Positions 33,974-43,719 of a stretch of 64,000 nt of DNA are shown piece by piece (within the stretch, counting starts at the first letter, position 1; each line of letters begins with the position of its first letter). The DNA is taken from assembly GCA_951813615.1 (NCBI GenBank), contig OX638377.1, positions 3,622,599 through 3,686,598 on the forward strand, read 5' to 3'. Origin of the DNA: an uncultured Latescibacterota bacterium. Lineage in GTDB: Bacteria > Latescibacterota > UBA2968 > UBA8231. The translations under genes were made by a program, and so were the position numbers. Under the pieces are notes generated by a model. That model was not told where the DNA came from, made no database searches, and saw only the letters and a program-made list of their open reading frames with translations.

Positions 33974-36724
33974 CTACTCAAGACCGGCAAATACGGTGAC
34001 GAATATGGCCGTTTCAGTACGCGCCCTTTCGGCCGAGGCGCGATCAATCCGCGACACGCGAAATCCTGTCTGGGTCCACAAGTTGTAACCTAGGTATTCG
34101 GCGTTGTTGGTAAGCTGCAAGGCATAGACCAACTCGTTGCGATCCGAGCGCAGCAAATGAGTTTCCAATTCCTCGCGAAACTGCTCGACGAGCAGGTACT
34201 CTAGGCCAGTCTGCAATTGGGTGCGCGACAGAAGTGGCACGTGCAGGAGCAGCGACCACTGCTCGTGCAACTCGGTGGTCGCTACCCGCACCTGTGTATC
34301 TTGGCGGCGCGAGGGCCGCTGGCGTTGGAACTCGCTCTTCCAGCGCGGTTGGAACTTGAGGATCCCTAGGTCGAACGTATAATCGATCTTGTTGAGGACC
34401 CCGAAGAAGGACGCCGTCTCACGGATGTCCTGCTCTTCAAGCGGCCGCTCGTCGAAATTGGACTGTTTGAAAACCTCCCACTTAAAGCGGTTCTTGAAGT
34501 GGATGCGGTCGCTCTGGTACTGATAGCCGAGATACAGGGTATTGGCCCAACCATCGCGCAGGGGCAGGGGGTCGGTATAGGGCACTAGGTCGCCGCGCGA
34601 TCCCTCGCGCACAACCCACTCAATTACGTTGTCGCGAATATCATCTCGGACCTGCCGATAGTTGTTATACACTTGCACGCGCCCCTTACTGGCGTAGTCC
34701 TTGTCAAAGGTCAGCAAGGCGTAATTGGTGGCGTTCTCGCGGGCATCGGCTAGCTGGCGCTCATCGAGGCGACCGACGGTCAGCCGCGCCTCCGGCCCCA
34801 AATGGGACCCCACGTAGATGTTGTACCCGCGCCGATCCCGTTTGTACAGGAAGTCGGGCAGAATGTCGTTTTCAAAGCGGTCGATAATGCCGTTGTTATT
34901 CATATCGACGCCAAAGAGGAATTCGGGGCGATCAGATGCGTAGCGCAAGAACGGCTCCTCGTAATCCGGCACCGTGTTCTCGCGCAGTTCGGAGTCATTC
35001 TGATTGAAGTCGTTGATGAAGTCGTTGTTCTCGTCGAACCCTGGAAAGACCTCTCTATCCTGCGAGAAATTGGCTCGCAGCCAATCGGGATTGCGGTCTT
35101 GATCGTCGTTGTCGTCAACAAATTCGTAAACGAAGCGGAGGTCATCGTCGTAGTTGATGTCCGCTGCATCGTTTTGGGTCCCGGCCAAAAAAGAACTGGT
35201 GCTGTAGCTGGGATCAACATTATAGACTTCGCCGAAGCCGTAGTAGGGATAAGCGCGTTTATACACATTGACAAACCAAGCGTCGGCCGAGTTGTTGTAC
35301 GCCGTATGCTGGGTCACGTCAGTTTCCGACCGCCGTGGATAGCGAAAGTGCCGACGGTTGCGGTCGTATTCCCCCGATAAGAAAAATCCACTGACATCCG
35401 TAATATCGAGCGTAAAGCCGAAGATCTCATTGGCCACCGGCAACCCGTATTTGACGCTCACAAATCCCTGATTCGAGCCATCCTGCACGTTGCCGTCGGC
35501 GCGCATCGTACGCTCGGGAATACCCTCAGAGAGCAAGACCGGCTGGCCGTTGGCATTGAGCTGGCGGTTGGAGGTAACGTCGATCCGGTAATCGTTGGCC
35601 AAAAGTAACAGGAACTCAATACTCTTGATCTGCTCTGGCTGGGGGCCGAAGGAGTTGCGGTACTGCGGGCCTTCTAAATCGTACACTAGCACGATGACCT
35701 CGTTGCCGTCGGCCGCGAGGAAACCCTCGCGGCGAAAGCCACCCTGTACCGCTGGAGCGAAGGCAAGGATGTTGCTATCGCCGATGCGACGACGGTTGCT
35801 GATGCGCTCGCCGTCAATGGTCGTGATGATCATCTCCTCTTGAAAGAAGGCCGCCCCCGCCTTACCATCCTCGGGCGAATCGTCGCTCAAGCGCACTTCG
35901 ATGCGCGAAATGTCGGCGTTGTTCTGGCCCTCGGTGAGTGTACCCTTGAAGGGGTTGCCCTGAAATGCCTGCCCCTTGGTCGAGGAGTTGAAAGCATTGA
36001 TGTAAGTCGCTCCCAACTTGACAAAATCGCCGACCTGCATGGTGCCGCGGCCGCCGATCAAGTTGGTATCGTTCGAGCGGAAACGACCGGAACTAGCCGT
36101 TGCTGAGGTTTCAACGCGACCGGGTGAACTAGGGCGCGAGGCGAGAAAGGTCGCCTCGTATTTATCCGTGGCTAGGTCAAACTGAATACCGGCAAAAGTC
36201 GGTTTGGAAAAGGTCATCGGCGTCAGCGTCGTGCGGATGCGGTCGCCAATGGTCAGGGCATAGGCGTATTGGCCCTTTTGGTCCGAGGCGACGACTAAAT
36301 TTGAGAACCAGCTACCGAATCGGGGGGTTTTAAACAGACTGCTGCCCGAGGTCTGCGGTGCTGCAATGCTCCAGTCGTAAATGAGTTCGCCGCGGGTGAT
36401 GTAATTTCCGTAGAGATCGTAGAAGTATTCGCCTTCTTGGTTGGTGTTCACATAGCGCGAATAATGCCGCCGGGCGTAGTTGGTATAGTCCTGTTGCCGC
36501 CATTGGTACTCGTTGAAGAGTTCCTGCGGCACGTACCACTTCTTCACCGCTGGATCCAACGCATCGAAAAGTACCCCTGGCCCGGTAGGATCGTAAAAAA
36601 CCTCCCCGCCACGACGCACGCCCAAACGCGAGCCGAAATCTTCCTGTGCGGGGAGGTTGTCCACCATCACTCCTAACATCAGGATTGCCACCGCACCGAT
36701 GCGGAATCTCCTAACTATATTCAC
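33974..36724 (-). CDS. large outer-membrane protein, function unknown
   Basis: The 916-residue protein starts at a GTG five bases after AAGGGAGGG and has a signal peptide (cut near L-P-A-Q). Its middle has acidic EF-hand-like loops such as DMNNNGIIDRFEND and DENNDFINDFNQ, which may bind calcium. The last about 300 residues are alternating amphipathic strands with Tyr/Trp/Phe (ANTLYLGYQYQSDRIHFKNRFKWEVF, LKFQPRWKSEFQRQ), as in a beta-barrel. The first part also has beta-rich repeats. I do not recognise a named family. It lies between the FlgD-CTD genes and the lipoprotein in one operon, so it may be their surface receptor or anchor. Confidence 0.75.
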   Translation of the reverse strand: MNIVRRFRIGAVAILMLGVMVDNLPAQEDFGSRLGVRRGGEVFYDPTGPGVLFDALDPAVKKWYVPQELFNEYQWRQQDYTNYARRHYSRYVNTNQEGEYFYDLYGNYITRGELIYDWSIAAPQTSGSSLFKTPRFGSWFSNLVVASDQKGQYAYALTIGDRIRTTLTPMTFSKPTFAGIQFDLATDKYEATFLASRPSSPGRVETSATASSGRFRSNDTNLIGGRGTMQVGDFVKLGATYINAFNSSTKGQAFQGNPFKGTLTEGQNNADISRIEVRLSDDSPEDGKAGAAFFQEEMIITTIDGERISNRRRIGDSNILAFAPAVQGGFRREGFLAADGNEVIVLVYDLEGPQYRNSFGPQPEQIKSIEFLLLLANDYRIDVTSNRQLNANGQPVLLSEGIPERTMRADGNVQDGSNQGFVSVKYGLPVANEIFGFTLDITDVSGFFLSGEYDRNRRHFRYPRRSETDVTQHTAYNNSADAWFVNVYKRAYPYYGFGEVYNVDPSYSTSSFLAGTQNDAADINYDDDLRFVYEFVDDNDDQDRNPDWLRANFSQDREVFPGFDENNDFINDFNQNDSELRENTVPDYEEPFLRYASDRPEFLFGVDMNNNGIIDRFENDILPDFLYKRDRRGYNIYVGSHLGPEARLTVGRLDERQLADARENATNYALLTFDKDYASKGRVQVYNNYRQVRDDIRDNVIEWVVREGSRGDLVPYTDPLPLRDGWANTLYLGYQYQSDRIHFKNRFKWEVFKQSNFDERPLEEQDIRETASFFGVLNKIDYTFDLGILKFQPRWKSEFQRQRPSRRQDTQVRVATTELHEQWSLLLHVPLLSRTQLQTGLEYLLVEQFREELETHLLRSDRNELVYALQLTNNAEYLGYNLWTQTGFRVSRIDRASAERARTETAIFVTVFAGLE

Positions 36725-36778
36725 AAATACCCTCCCTTGTTGTCTAATTCCGGTCCGAACTACTGCTTTATCAATATA

Positions 36779-39700
36779 TCAATAAGCCACGTGAACGAGT
36801 CGCGTCAATTTACTGGCTTGATCATCGGCTTCTAGCTTGATCTGACAGAGATATATCCCCGGCGGCACGAGCTGCCCAGCCATATTCCGCCCATCCCACA
36901 CAAACGCCTGCGTCCCTACCTTGCCACCAACCACCGAACTCTGCCCTTGCCCTACCAAGCGTCCTCCCAAATCGTAAAATGCAACGTCTAACGGACGCTC
37001 CTCCTGCACTTTCAACAAAACGAAATGCACCAAGAGTTCGTCGTTGATCCCATCGCCGTTGGGCGTGAAGGCCGGTGATAGCACTACGTCTTGGATCAAA
37101 GACCCCGGCAGCGCCATCAGGCTGACCTGTGCCGTCGAAGAATCCACTAACTCGGTCGCATCCTTATCGGCGGTGTCCACCCGTTGGAATACGCCCTCCT
37201 CCGAGTCTGAAGACCGCACAAACGAGGCGAACTCAATACCCTCGCGGAAGCTCTGCGATTCAAACTGCACCTCAATGAGGGCGTGCTGACCAGCCGGCAG
37301 ATCGGCGTTGAGCGAAAAGGGGAACCGCACCCAGATCGAATCCGCGCCGGTCGCCATGCGCTCCAACACCGCACCGTCTGCATCGCGTAAGACCCCGTCG
37401 TCGTCTGGGACGAAGGCGCGGTCGAACTTGGTGGTCGTCGCCGAGGTCAGCACTTCCTCCGGGTTGAGGAGCGAGGGCGTTTGGGTGATGGCGACCTGCC
37501 CCAAGCGCACACCCGTCAAGCGCGCATCGCGCGGCGCGGCGACCAGCACCTCGTTAAAGCCGTCGCGCACGGCCGCATCGGTCGGGTCGGGCGCGGCAGC
37601 GCGGATGAAATAAGAAAATTGCTGCGGCGCAAGCGGATCGATATTGCGCGGCGGCGTGTAGTCGGCGGGCTGCACACCCAAGTCAGTCAGCACACGCGTT
37701 GTTCCCTCGTCGGTGAGGAGCGCCAACTCACCGGCCAGTTCCAGCGATAGCGGTGGGGCCAACTCAATGCGCAAACTGCGGATGCGCGCCGTCTTGAAGG
37801 GATTTTCTGAGGAGAGATTGACCCGTACCTGAACGAACTTGCGCGGATTGGGCGAGGTGATGGTCGCCTCGTTGACGCCATTAGTAGGCAAGTAGCTCTC
37901 GCTCCACTCGCTCCAGCCGACGAAGGCCAGTTCGCCGTCTTTGGCAAAGCTCGATCGCGGTGCTCGTCGCAGCTTCTTGCCGTCCTCGTCCACCTTACCG
38001 TCGCCATCGTTGTCGATCAGGTCAATCGGATCCTCGTCGGTGACCCCGTCGCCATCGTCGTCGGTGCGCGAGGCATGTTGCTGGCTGGCGGGCAGGGTCT
38101 GCCAGATATCCCAGGCCGTCCACTGCAAGGCGATCTCGTCGTAGACCTCTTTCGTCACCTCCTCGCGCTCTTCGTTGCCGGCGACCGTCACGACCTGATA
38201 GTACGTGAAGTTGGTGTCGGTCTGATCGGAGGTGCGGGTCTGGATCTGCAAGCGAACATCGGGGTGGAGATCCAACGGCTCGATGCGTTCGCTGGCTTGG
38301 CCGGTGAGCGGATCGGTCTCGCGGACGATGACATCGCCTTCCCAGGCGATGCGCGGCAGGGTTTTGCGAATAAAATTGCCGCGCGAATCCGTCAGCGTGA
38401 TCGGCGGCGAGTACGCCCACACGCTCACTGGATAGCCTTCTCCGTAAAGCTGGATCTCAGCCAAGGTCGCCAGCGCCCCATAGCGACCGGATTGCTGCCC
38501 GGTGACGTCGATGTCGCGGATTTGCAGAAAGCGGATTTTGCGCCAAGGAAACGTCTCGCGGAAAATGCGCACTACCGGACCGCGGTTATCGACGTGTTCC
38601 TCGCTGATGATGTTGTCCCACTTGAGCGCTTCTTCGAGCTGGGGAAAATCTTCGCGGTCGTCCATGCTCACGGGCTTGAGCAGCGTGCCGTCGGAAACCA
38701 AGATATCCGGTCCCAAGAAGGCCCCTTTGTGACTCTGGTTGATGCGCTTGTTGACTACTGAGACATTATCGACCCAAAACACAGCACCTAAGTCGTACCA
38801 AGCCGTGCCCTTGAGGTACACCGGCGACCACGTATTGGCCACCCACTCCGAGTCGTATAGCCCATCCGTGGACAAATTGGGCGCACCCAAGCCACCGTTT
38901 TCAAACGAAGCCCCGCCACGCCTTTCGGGCTGCAGCGCGTAGTTGTCGCCCTTAGCCCAAACCTGAACCTCGGCAATCCGGGGAACCTCTTTACTGTAGT
39001 AGAGAAGCGGGCCGCGTTTTTCCTCGGGTAGGTTTTGATACTTTTCTGCGGCCGTCTGATCGGCACCATCCTCGATTTCGACGAGCAACCCACCGGCAGT
39101 TTGGCGCTGATAGACGAGCGCACCGCGCTGATCTTGGGGCAATGCTTCATAGGCGAGGCGCGCCTCTTCACCCGTGCCCAAAAAGGCTTCGCGCCAGAGG
39201 TCTGAATCCGTAATTTTAATGCGGACGTAATGGATGAAGGCTCCGCTAATATCGGGCCGACCATCCGAGTCCCAGTCAGCTCGATCCAGCGGCAAGAGCG
39301 GGAAGGTCATCTGTACGTAGCGACCCTCGGTTCCAGGCCTATGAACCAGCGTCACTTCACCGGTCTCACCTCCTTCCTCTTCTGCACAGCGGGTCTCGCC
39401 AGCGTAGCCCGCGCTTTCATCGCGTACACACTGAGCCAATTTGCCGGCGACGAAGCCGGTAGAGACTTGTCCGATGACGGAAAAATGGAGGTTGTTACCC
39501 AAGGGAAAGGGGAAGCGCTCGCCCATCGAGGCGAAAAGCACGAAAGACTTGACCGGCTCGCCGAGGAACTCATCTTCGAACTGACCAGCCGGAAAAATGA
39601 TCGTCAGGCTATCGGCAAAGACCAGCCGTCCTAAATCGATTTCGATTTCCCAGTTGCGCAGGCCGTCGAGATTGAAATCTCCAGGGCGAGCTAGGCGGCT

Positions 39701-40114
39701 TGCATAACTGACTGGTGTGTCCGGCTCCCAGAAGGTGCTCAAATCGCCATCAATGATATTATTGGCTAAGACGTCATTGGATTTGGCCGTCGCACCCCCA
39801 GAGATTAGATCGCCGTTAGCGCGAACCAAATCAGGATAGGTGTAATCGACAGCCGTCGGGGCCACGTTGATATTGCGACGAAAAAAAGTCGGTCGCAGCC
39901 CATCGGTCTCAACCTGAAGAATGTCCGCATCGCGGACTGGCACATTCAATTGGGAGACCAAATCATTCTGATAGATCCAGTTTCTCCAGTGCGAGGCTCG
40001 ATCCACGCGGATCGAGCTGCCGAAAAGCCGATAGGCATCCGTTTGGGCCACGCAGAAACTCGGCAGGGAGAGTAGGACGAAGAGAGCCATCTGCCACTTT
40101 AGTAGCCGTTTCAT
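36779..40114 (-). CDS. large secreted protein with discoidin-like region and FlgD-type C-terminal domain
   Basis: This 1111-residue protein has a signal peptide (cut near F-C-V-A-Q). Region by region: a discoidin-like part near residues 110-240 (IIDGDLSTFWEPD, NWEIEIDLGRLVFADSLTI); a second discoidin-like part near 400-470; one Asp-rich element DDDGDGVTDEDPIDLIDNDG near 690; then a FlgD/gliding-type end with PAFTPNGDGINDEL, YDLGGRLVGQ, W-D-G-R-N, PPGIYLCQI, closing HVAY. It belongs to the same family as 18423-21077 and the next gene upstream (40151-42640), from which it is separated by 36 bp. Surface location through a type-IX-like route is inferred. Confidence 0.85.
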   Translation of the reverse strand: MKRLLKWQMALFVLLSLPSFCVAQTDAYRLFGSSIRVDRASHWRNWIYQNDLVSQLNVPVRDADILQVETDGLRPTFFRRNINVAPTAVDYTYPDLVRANGDLISGGATAKSNDVLANNIIDGDLSTFWEPDTPVSYASRLARPGDFNLDGLRNWEIEIDLGRLVFADSLTIIFPAGQFEDEFLGEPVKSFVLFASMGERFPFPLGNNLHFSVIGQVSTGFVAGKLAQCVRDESAGYAGETRCAEEEGGETGEVTLVHRPGTEGRYVQMTFPLLPLDRADWDSDGRPDISGAFIHYVRIKITDSDLWREAFLGTGEEARLAYEALPQDQRGALVYQRQTAGGLLVEIEDGADQTAAEKYQNLPEEKRGPLLYYSKEVPRIAEVQVWAKGDNYALQPERRGGASFENGGLGAPNLSTDGLYDSEWVANTWSPVYLKGTAWYDLGAVFWVDNVSVVNKRINQSHKGAFLGPDILVSDGTLLKPVSMDDREDFPQLEEALKWDNIISEEHVDNRGPVVRIFRETFPWRKIRFLQIRDIDVTGQQSGRYGALATLAEIQLYGEGYPVSVWAYSPPITLTDSRGNFIRKTLPRIAWEGDVIVRETDPLTGQASERIEPLDLHPDVRLQIQTRTSDQTDTNFTYYQVVTVAGNEEREEVTKEVYDEIALQWTAWDIWQTLPASQQHASRTDDDGDGVTDEDPIDLIDNDGDGKVDEDGKKLRRAPRSSFAKDGELAFVGWSEWSESYLPTNGVNEATITSPNPRKFVQVRVNLSSENPFKTARIRSLRIELAPPLSLELAGELALLTDEGTTRVLTDLGVQPADYTPPRNIDPLAPQQFSYFIRAAAPDPTDAAVRDGFNEVLVAAPRDARLTGVRLGQVAITQTPSLLNPEEVLTSATTTKFDRAFVPDDDGVLRDADGAVLERMATGADSIWVRFPFSLNADLPAGQHALIEVQFESQSFREGIEFASFVRSSDSEEGVFQRVDTADKDATELVDSSTAQVSLMALPGSLIQDVVLSPAFTPNGDGINDELLVHFVLLKVQEERPLDVAFYDLGGRLVGQGQSSVVGGKVGTQAFVWDGRNMAGQLVPPGIYLCQIKLEADDQASKLTRLVHVAY

Positions 40115-40150
40115 AGCATTATCCTTTCTTTCCGCGCTTTCTAGCTAAGG

Positions 40151-42640
40151 CTAATAGGCTACGGAAACGATGCGCGTCTCGGCCTCACCTGCCTGATCGG
40201 CTTCGGTCGAAATGCGCAATAGGTATAACCCCGGAGGCACTACCTGTCCAGCATCGTCGCGGCCATCCCACTGCTGCGAATATCCCCCCGACGATAGCTG
40301 GCGCTCAATAAGGCGCAGACGCCGACCATTCAAATCGAATACCTCCAAATGCACAGGCTTCGGCGTTAGAAGCCGCTGGACGTCAAAACTCACCACTACT
40401 TCGTCGTTGACGTCGTCGCCATTAGGCGTAAACGGATTGGGCACGACCCTGAAATTGGTCACTAGGTTCTCGCTCTGCGCTGAAATATCGGCAATCACCG
40501 CTAGAGAATTGCGATCTGAGAGCCGGTCCGTCGCCGCGAAATCCACCACGTCATTGTCCTCCACTCGCTGTGGCAAGAAAATAGCCAGCGTATCGAGCGC
40601 ACTCTCATTACCCCCAAGCGCCAAAATGCCGCTACCGGTAAAGCGTCGCTGTGCTTCTGCACCTAAAGTGTCTAAAAAAACATTGGCAGCGAAGTTAGTG
40701 CGAAAGTCGATGACCCGGCCTTGAAATCGGACCTTTACCAATGCGTTGCGGACTTGGCCTTCCTCGGGTGGGCCTACGGTTGGAAAACCAACGACGAACT
40801 GATCGTCGGCAACGTACAATTCTCGAAATTGCCCCTCGCCTATTTCGCCTTCGCCATCCACTCGTTCCAAGTTCAGGAACTTTCCGTCGCCTATATCCAT
40901 TTCCACTCCCTCAATGGCCTCCGCCCGCGCCGGCGTAAAAACCTGCAAGCGGTTGAACCCATTGTTCTCTGCCCCTAGGCCAGCGTTGAGAACTAGCACA
41001 AAGGAGGTATCGCGGCCAGCAATCACATCCACGGCTGGAGCAATCTCGCCGAAGACCTGCTCCGTGATCTGCGGAGCGGAGTATTCAAAGCGCAAATTGC
41101 TAATAATCGTGGCCGCCTCGGGCTCTTCGCTCAGAAACTCAACCTCTATCTGAATGAAGGGCCGACCACCCGGCGCGTTGATCAACTGGCCATTGTTGGC
41201 CAACTGGACGCCGCTCCAGAACTCGAGATCGGGCTCAACATGGCGTCGCTCATTGCCCGGCAGGACCTTGTACTCGGCGCGGGTTAGGCGGACTCGCGCT
41301 CGGTCCTCGGGCAAGGCAGCACTGAATATCTCACGAGCCTCCAGATTGAAAGCCTCATCGTTTAGGTCCAGTTCTTGGCCGAAGGTCTTAGAGCCAAGCC
41401 GTTGGTCGGTGATGATCGCCCCTTCCTCTTTCCACTCCACCGAGCGCTCGAATTTGTTGACGCGAAAAAGGACCTCTGTCTCGGGATTGACACCTGTCTG
41501 TACGCGCACAATAGCGCGCGACCTGTTGGGATCGCCAATTTTTTGCTCGTCCCAAAAGATCCTCCCCAAGGTCGCCGGAGGCAGCGGTAGTGCATTGGAA
41601 GTATAAACCGCTTCAGGCACAAAACCGTCGGCTAAAAACTCCATTTCAGCTAAATCGTAATCCAGTGGAGTCTGAAAATCAAAGCGCGCATAGCGCATGT
41701 AGGCCTGCGGTTCAAAGGCCACGGCAATGGTGTCTTCCACATTGACCGGTGCGCTCGCCTCGAGAACGAAGGTCGGAAAAGTCGAGGCTATCTTAGTGAA
41801 CCTAGGGAACGCCAACTGCCCGACACTCGGATCGTCGAGACTAAGACCGGCGATTACCTTCTCAGTCCCGGGCAGGCCCTTATAGAAAGTGTAAGCGGAA
41901 ACTCGCGAGGGCTCTGCAAGACTGGGGTAGAGGCGGAACAAGCGAATCGGAAAAGAACGTCCCAGGTCGATATAGAGAGTCCATTGTTGTTTGACGTCCT
42001 GCCCAACTCGGTCGATGCGCTCGAAATGGGTCAGTGGGTCGCCATCGAAAACGTGCCATAGGCCCTCTTGGAGTCGCTGGTCAGTCAAAGCCCTTTCAAA
42101 AATGCCATGAGGCGTGAGGTTGAGCCCCTTGTTGTACTTGTCGCCGCTGGGAGGGCGGGGAAAGGATTCGGCCACATTGATCATGGCCTCAATTTCGGTG
42201 ATACCAGCTCGACGCAATAACTGGACGGCCTCTAGGCTACGCGGAAAAGAACTCCAGCGCGGAATCAAGACCGTGCCCGCCTCCACGATCGCACCATCTT
42301 CAAGTTCAATATCAGTCGGTGCTATTACATCAGCTCTGGTTACATTAAGCGAGAAGGCAAAGAGGCTGGAATCGGTCGACGAATCGGTCGACGCATCCAC
42401 TTCGGTGGCAGTGAGAGGAATTTCGGGAACGGGCACTACGCGCGTTGGCGTGATGGGCCCTATGCCATTCTCATAGCTTTCAAGGTCAATCACTTCGATG
42501 AAGCGACTCTCTGAAAGCGGCCCCTGCTTGGCGTCGGCCCAAGTTGTATTGCCCGGAATGGCGAACAGGCGCAACTCCGCAGCAGCATGTACGACCCAAC
42601 CTGCCAAAACCAGCGCGACGACACAAATCCCAATTCTCAT
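40151..42640 (-). CDS. secreted protein with discoidin-like region and FlgD-type C-terminal domain
   Basis: The 829-residue protein has a signal peptide (cut after H-A-A-A), a discoidin-like region near residues 190-270 (HVFDGDPLTHFERID, WTLYIDLGRSFPIRLFRLYP) and beta-rich middle parts. It ends in a C-terminal domain with NPFTPNGDDVNDEV, FDLNGRRLRLI, W-D-G-R-D, PPGLYLLRI and SVAY. It is the shortest of three paralogues and the only one without the Asp-rich insert. It is the first gene of the operon 42640 to 33205. A TATAAA box lies upstream but no convincing -35 was found. Confidence 0.84.
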   Translation of the reverse strand: MRIGICVVALVLAGWVVHAAAELRLFAIPGNTTWADAKQGPLSESRFIEVIDLESYENGIGPITPTRVVPVPEIPLTATEVDASTDSSTDSSLFAFSLNVTRADVIAPTDIELEDGAIVEAGTVLIPRWSSFPRSLEAVQLLRRAGITEIEAMINVAESFPRPPSGDKYNKGLNLTPHGIFERALTDQRLQEGLWHVFDGDPLTHFERIDRVGQDVKQQWTLYIDLGRSFPIRLFRLYPSLAEPSRVSAYTFYKGLPGTEKVIAGLSLDDPSVGQLAFPRFTKIASTFPTFVLEASAPVNVEDTIAVAFEPQAYMRYARFDFQTPLDYDLAEMEFLADGFVPEAVYTSNALPLPPATLGRIFWDEQKIGDPNRSRAIVRVQTGVNPETEVLFRVNKFERSVEWKEEGAIITDQRLGSKTFGQELDLNDEAFNLEAREIFSAALPEDRARVRLTRAEYKVLPGNERRHVEPDLEFWSGVQLANNGQLINAPGGRPFIQIEVEFLSEEPEAATIISNLRFEYSAPQITEQVFGEIAPAVDVIAGRDTSFVLVLNAGLGAENNGFNRLQVFTPARAEAIEGVEMDIGDGKFLNLERVDGEGEIGEGQFRELYVADDQFVVGFPTVGPPEEGQVRNALVKVRFQGRVIDFRTNFAANVFLDTLGAEAQRRFTGSGILALGGNESALDTLAIFLPQRVEDNDVVDFAATDRLSDRNSLAVIADISAQSENLVTNFRVVPNPFTPNGDDVNDEVVVSFDVQRLLTPKPVHLEVFDLNGRRLRLIERQLSSGGYSQQWDGRDDAGQVVPPGLYLLRISTEADQAGEAETRIVSVAY

Positions 42641-42724
42641 TCCGTTACTCCCCGGTAGAATTTGCGCTGCCTAGGTCTTAGCATGGGCAAAACTTAGGAG
42701 CGAGGTATTTATAACGCGAGGAAG

Positions 42725-42750
42725 GTGGCTACAAGTTATGGGATAGCCAC
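42725..42750. repeat. short inverted repeat upstream of the 829-residue gene
   Basis: GTGGCTA (42725-42731) and TAGCCAC (42744-42750) can pair around a 12-base loop. It lies directly beside the terminator, in the region where the promoter for 40151-42640 should be, so it may be an operator. Confidence 0.4.
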
Positions 42751-42755
42751 AAAAT

Positions 42756-42798
42756 AATTTTAAGGAGAGGAGGAAGTACTCCCCCTCTCCTTAAAATT
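42756..42798 (-). terminator. terminator of the CBM9-like gene
   Basis: A 15-bp perfect stem pairs AATTTTAAGGAGAGG (42756-42770) with its complement at 42784-42798; on the minus strand the stem is followed by ATTTTGT. It lies 24 bp after the CBM9-like gene and before the next operon. Confidence 0.8.
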
Positions 42799-42822
42799 TA
42801 GGAAAACAGCAGGATGTTACTG

Positions 42823-43719
42823 TTACTCAAACGCGGCCTTGATGCGGCCCCAAGAGTCCTCTTCGACCGCCGTTTCTCCAGTACCGACCAAGCGACCATC
42901 GACAAAGCGCTCGGCAAAGCGCCAAGTCGCAGCCTGACCAGACAAGGTGTGAAAAGCGCGGTAGTCGCTCGGAGCCTCATCCATGTCCTGCGCCGAAATC
43001 TGGAAACCAATGATCTTGCCATCGAACAACGGCGAAGCTACGCTGTCGTCCGGGCTGTTCCAGATCAGGTCGTCGAAAGGCGTGACGAAGAACTCAATGA
43101 TTGTGGTCGTCGGGCCATCGCCGGTCGACCCTCCACCGCCGTCAGCATAGGGCAGTGAGTTGACCCACTCGGTGCCTTTACCCAGATAGCCGACGTGGCG
43201 GCCGTCAGGGGTATCACCGATAGCCACGTACTGCTGAGCCGTGCGGTTGTTATTCAGGTCTTTCTCTTCGTCGGTCCAGTTCTCATCAGCCGAACCAGTG
43301 TAATCGCCACCAGTGTGGTCGCCATCAAGCATGAACTCAATGGCGTCCTGCCTCCACAAGCTACCCAAGTCACCGCCCGCGTACTCGTTGATGTACACGT
43401 TGTCGATGCGCTCCATACCCATCCAGATGGTGCCCTGATTGCCGTTCCAAGCCAACCAGATGCGATAGTCTAGGTCCGCCGGATCGTACTGGGCGCCGTC
43501 ACCCACGGTCGGATCCTGAAAGAAATCAGTGGTGACCAGCGAAGCGTCTCCAACTACATCTTCCCAATCGGCTATGTCGGCATCGCGCAGGTCGATGTCA
43601 GCCAGATCGGCCTCGGACAGCTCAAAGAGCAGGTAAACTTGTTCGCCAATATGCGCACTAGCACCGCTCGTCAAGCCCACTATTAGGCCCATAGCGAGGA
43701 GGCCATATAGACGTTTCAT
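42823..43719 (-). CDS. secreted CBM9-like protein with C-terminal SWG motif
   Basis: The ATG at 43719, preceded by GGAAGGAG, gives 298 residues with a clean signal peptide (MKRLYGLLAMGLIVGLTSGASA). The longer frame to 43806 is not signal-like. The body matches CBM9-type domains: ADIADWEDV, RIWLAWNGNQGTIWMGME, RQDAIEFMLDGDHTGG and GKIIGFQISAQDMD. The last residues are EEDSWGRIKAAFE, matching the ends of two other proteins in the window. It forms its own transcription unit, with a leader of about 200 bases carrying three hairpins and a terminator after it. It is related in fold and length to 17032-17970. The ligand is unknown. Confidence 0.82.
   Translation of the reverse strand: MKRLYGLLAMGLIVGLTSGASAHIGEQVYLLFELSEADLADIDLRDADIADWEDVVGDASLVTTDFFQDPTVGDGAQYDPADLDYRIWLAWNGNQGTIWMGMERIDNVYINEYAGGDLGSLWRQDAIEFMLDGDHTGGDYTGSADENWTDEEKDLNNNRTAQQYVAIGDTPDGRHVGYLGKGTEWVNSLPYADGGGGSTGDGPTTTIIEFFVTPFDDLIWNSPDDSVASPLFDGKIIGFQISAQDMDEAPSDYRAFHTLSGQAATWRFAERFVDGRLVGTGETAVEEDSWGRIKAAFE

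Noticed and set aside
38075..38761. 228-codon plus-strand frame opposite the 1111-residue gene
   Set aside because: Antisense shadow of a strongly supported secreted protein with homologues; no family match.
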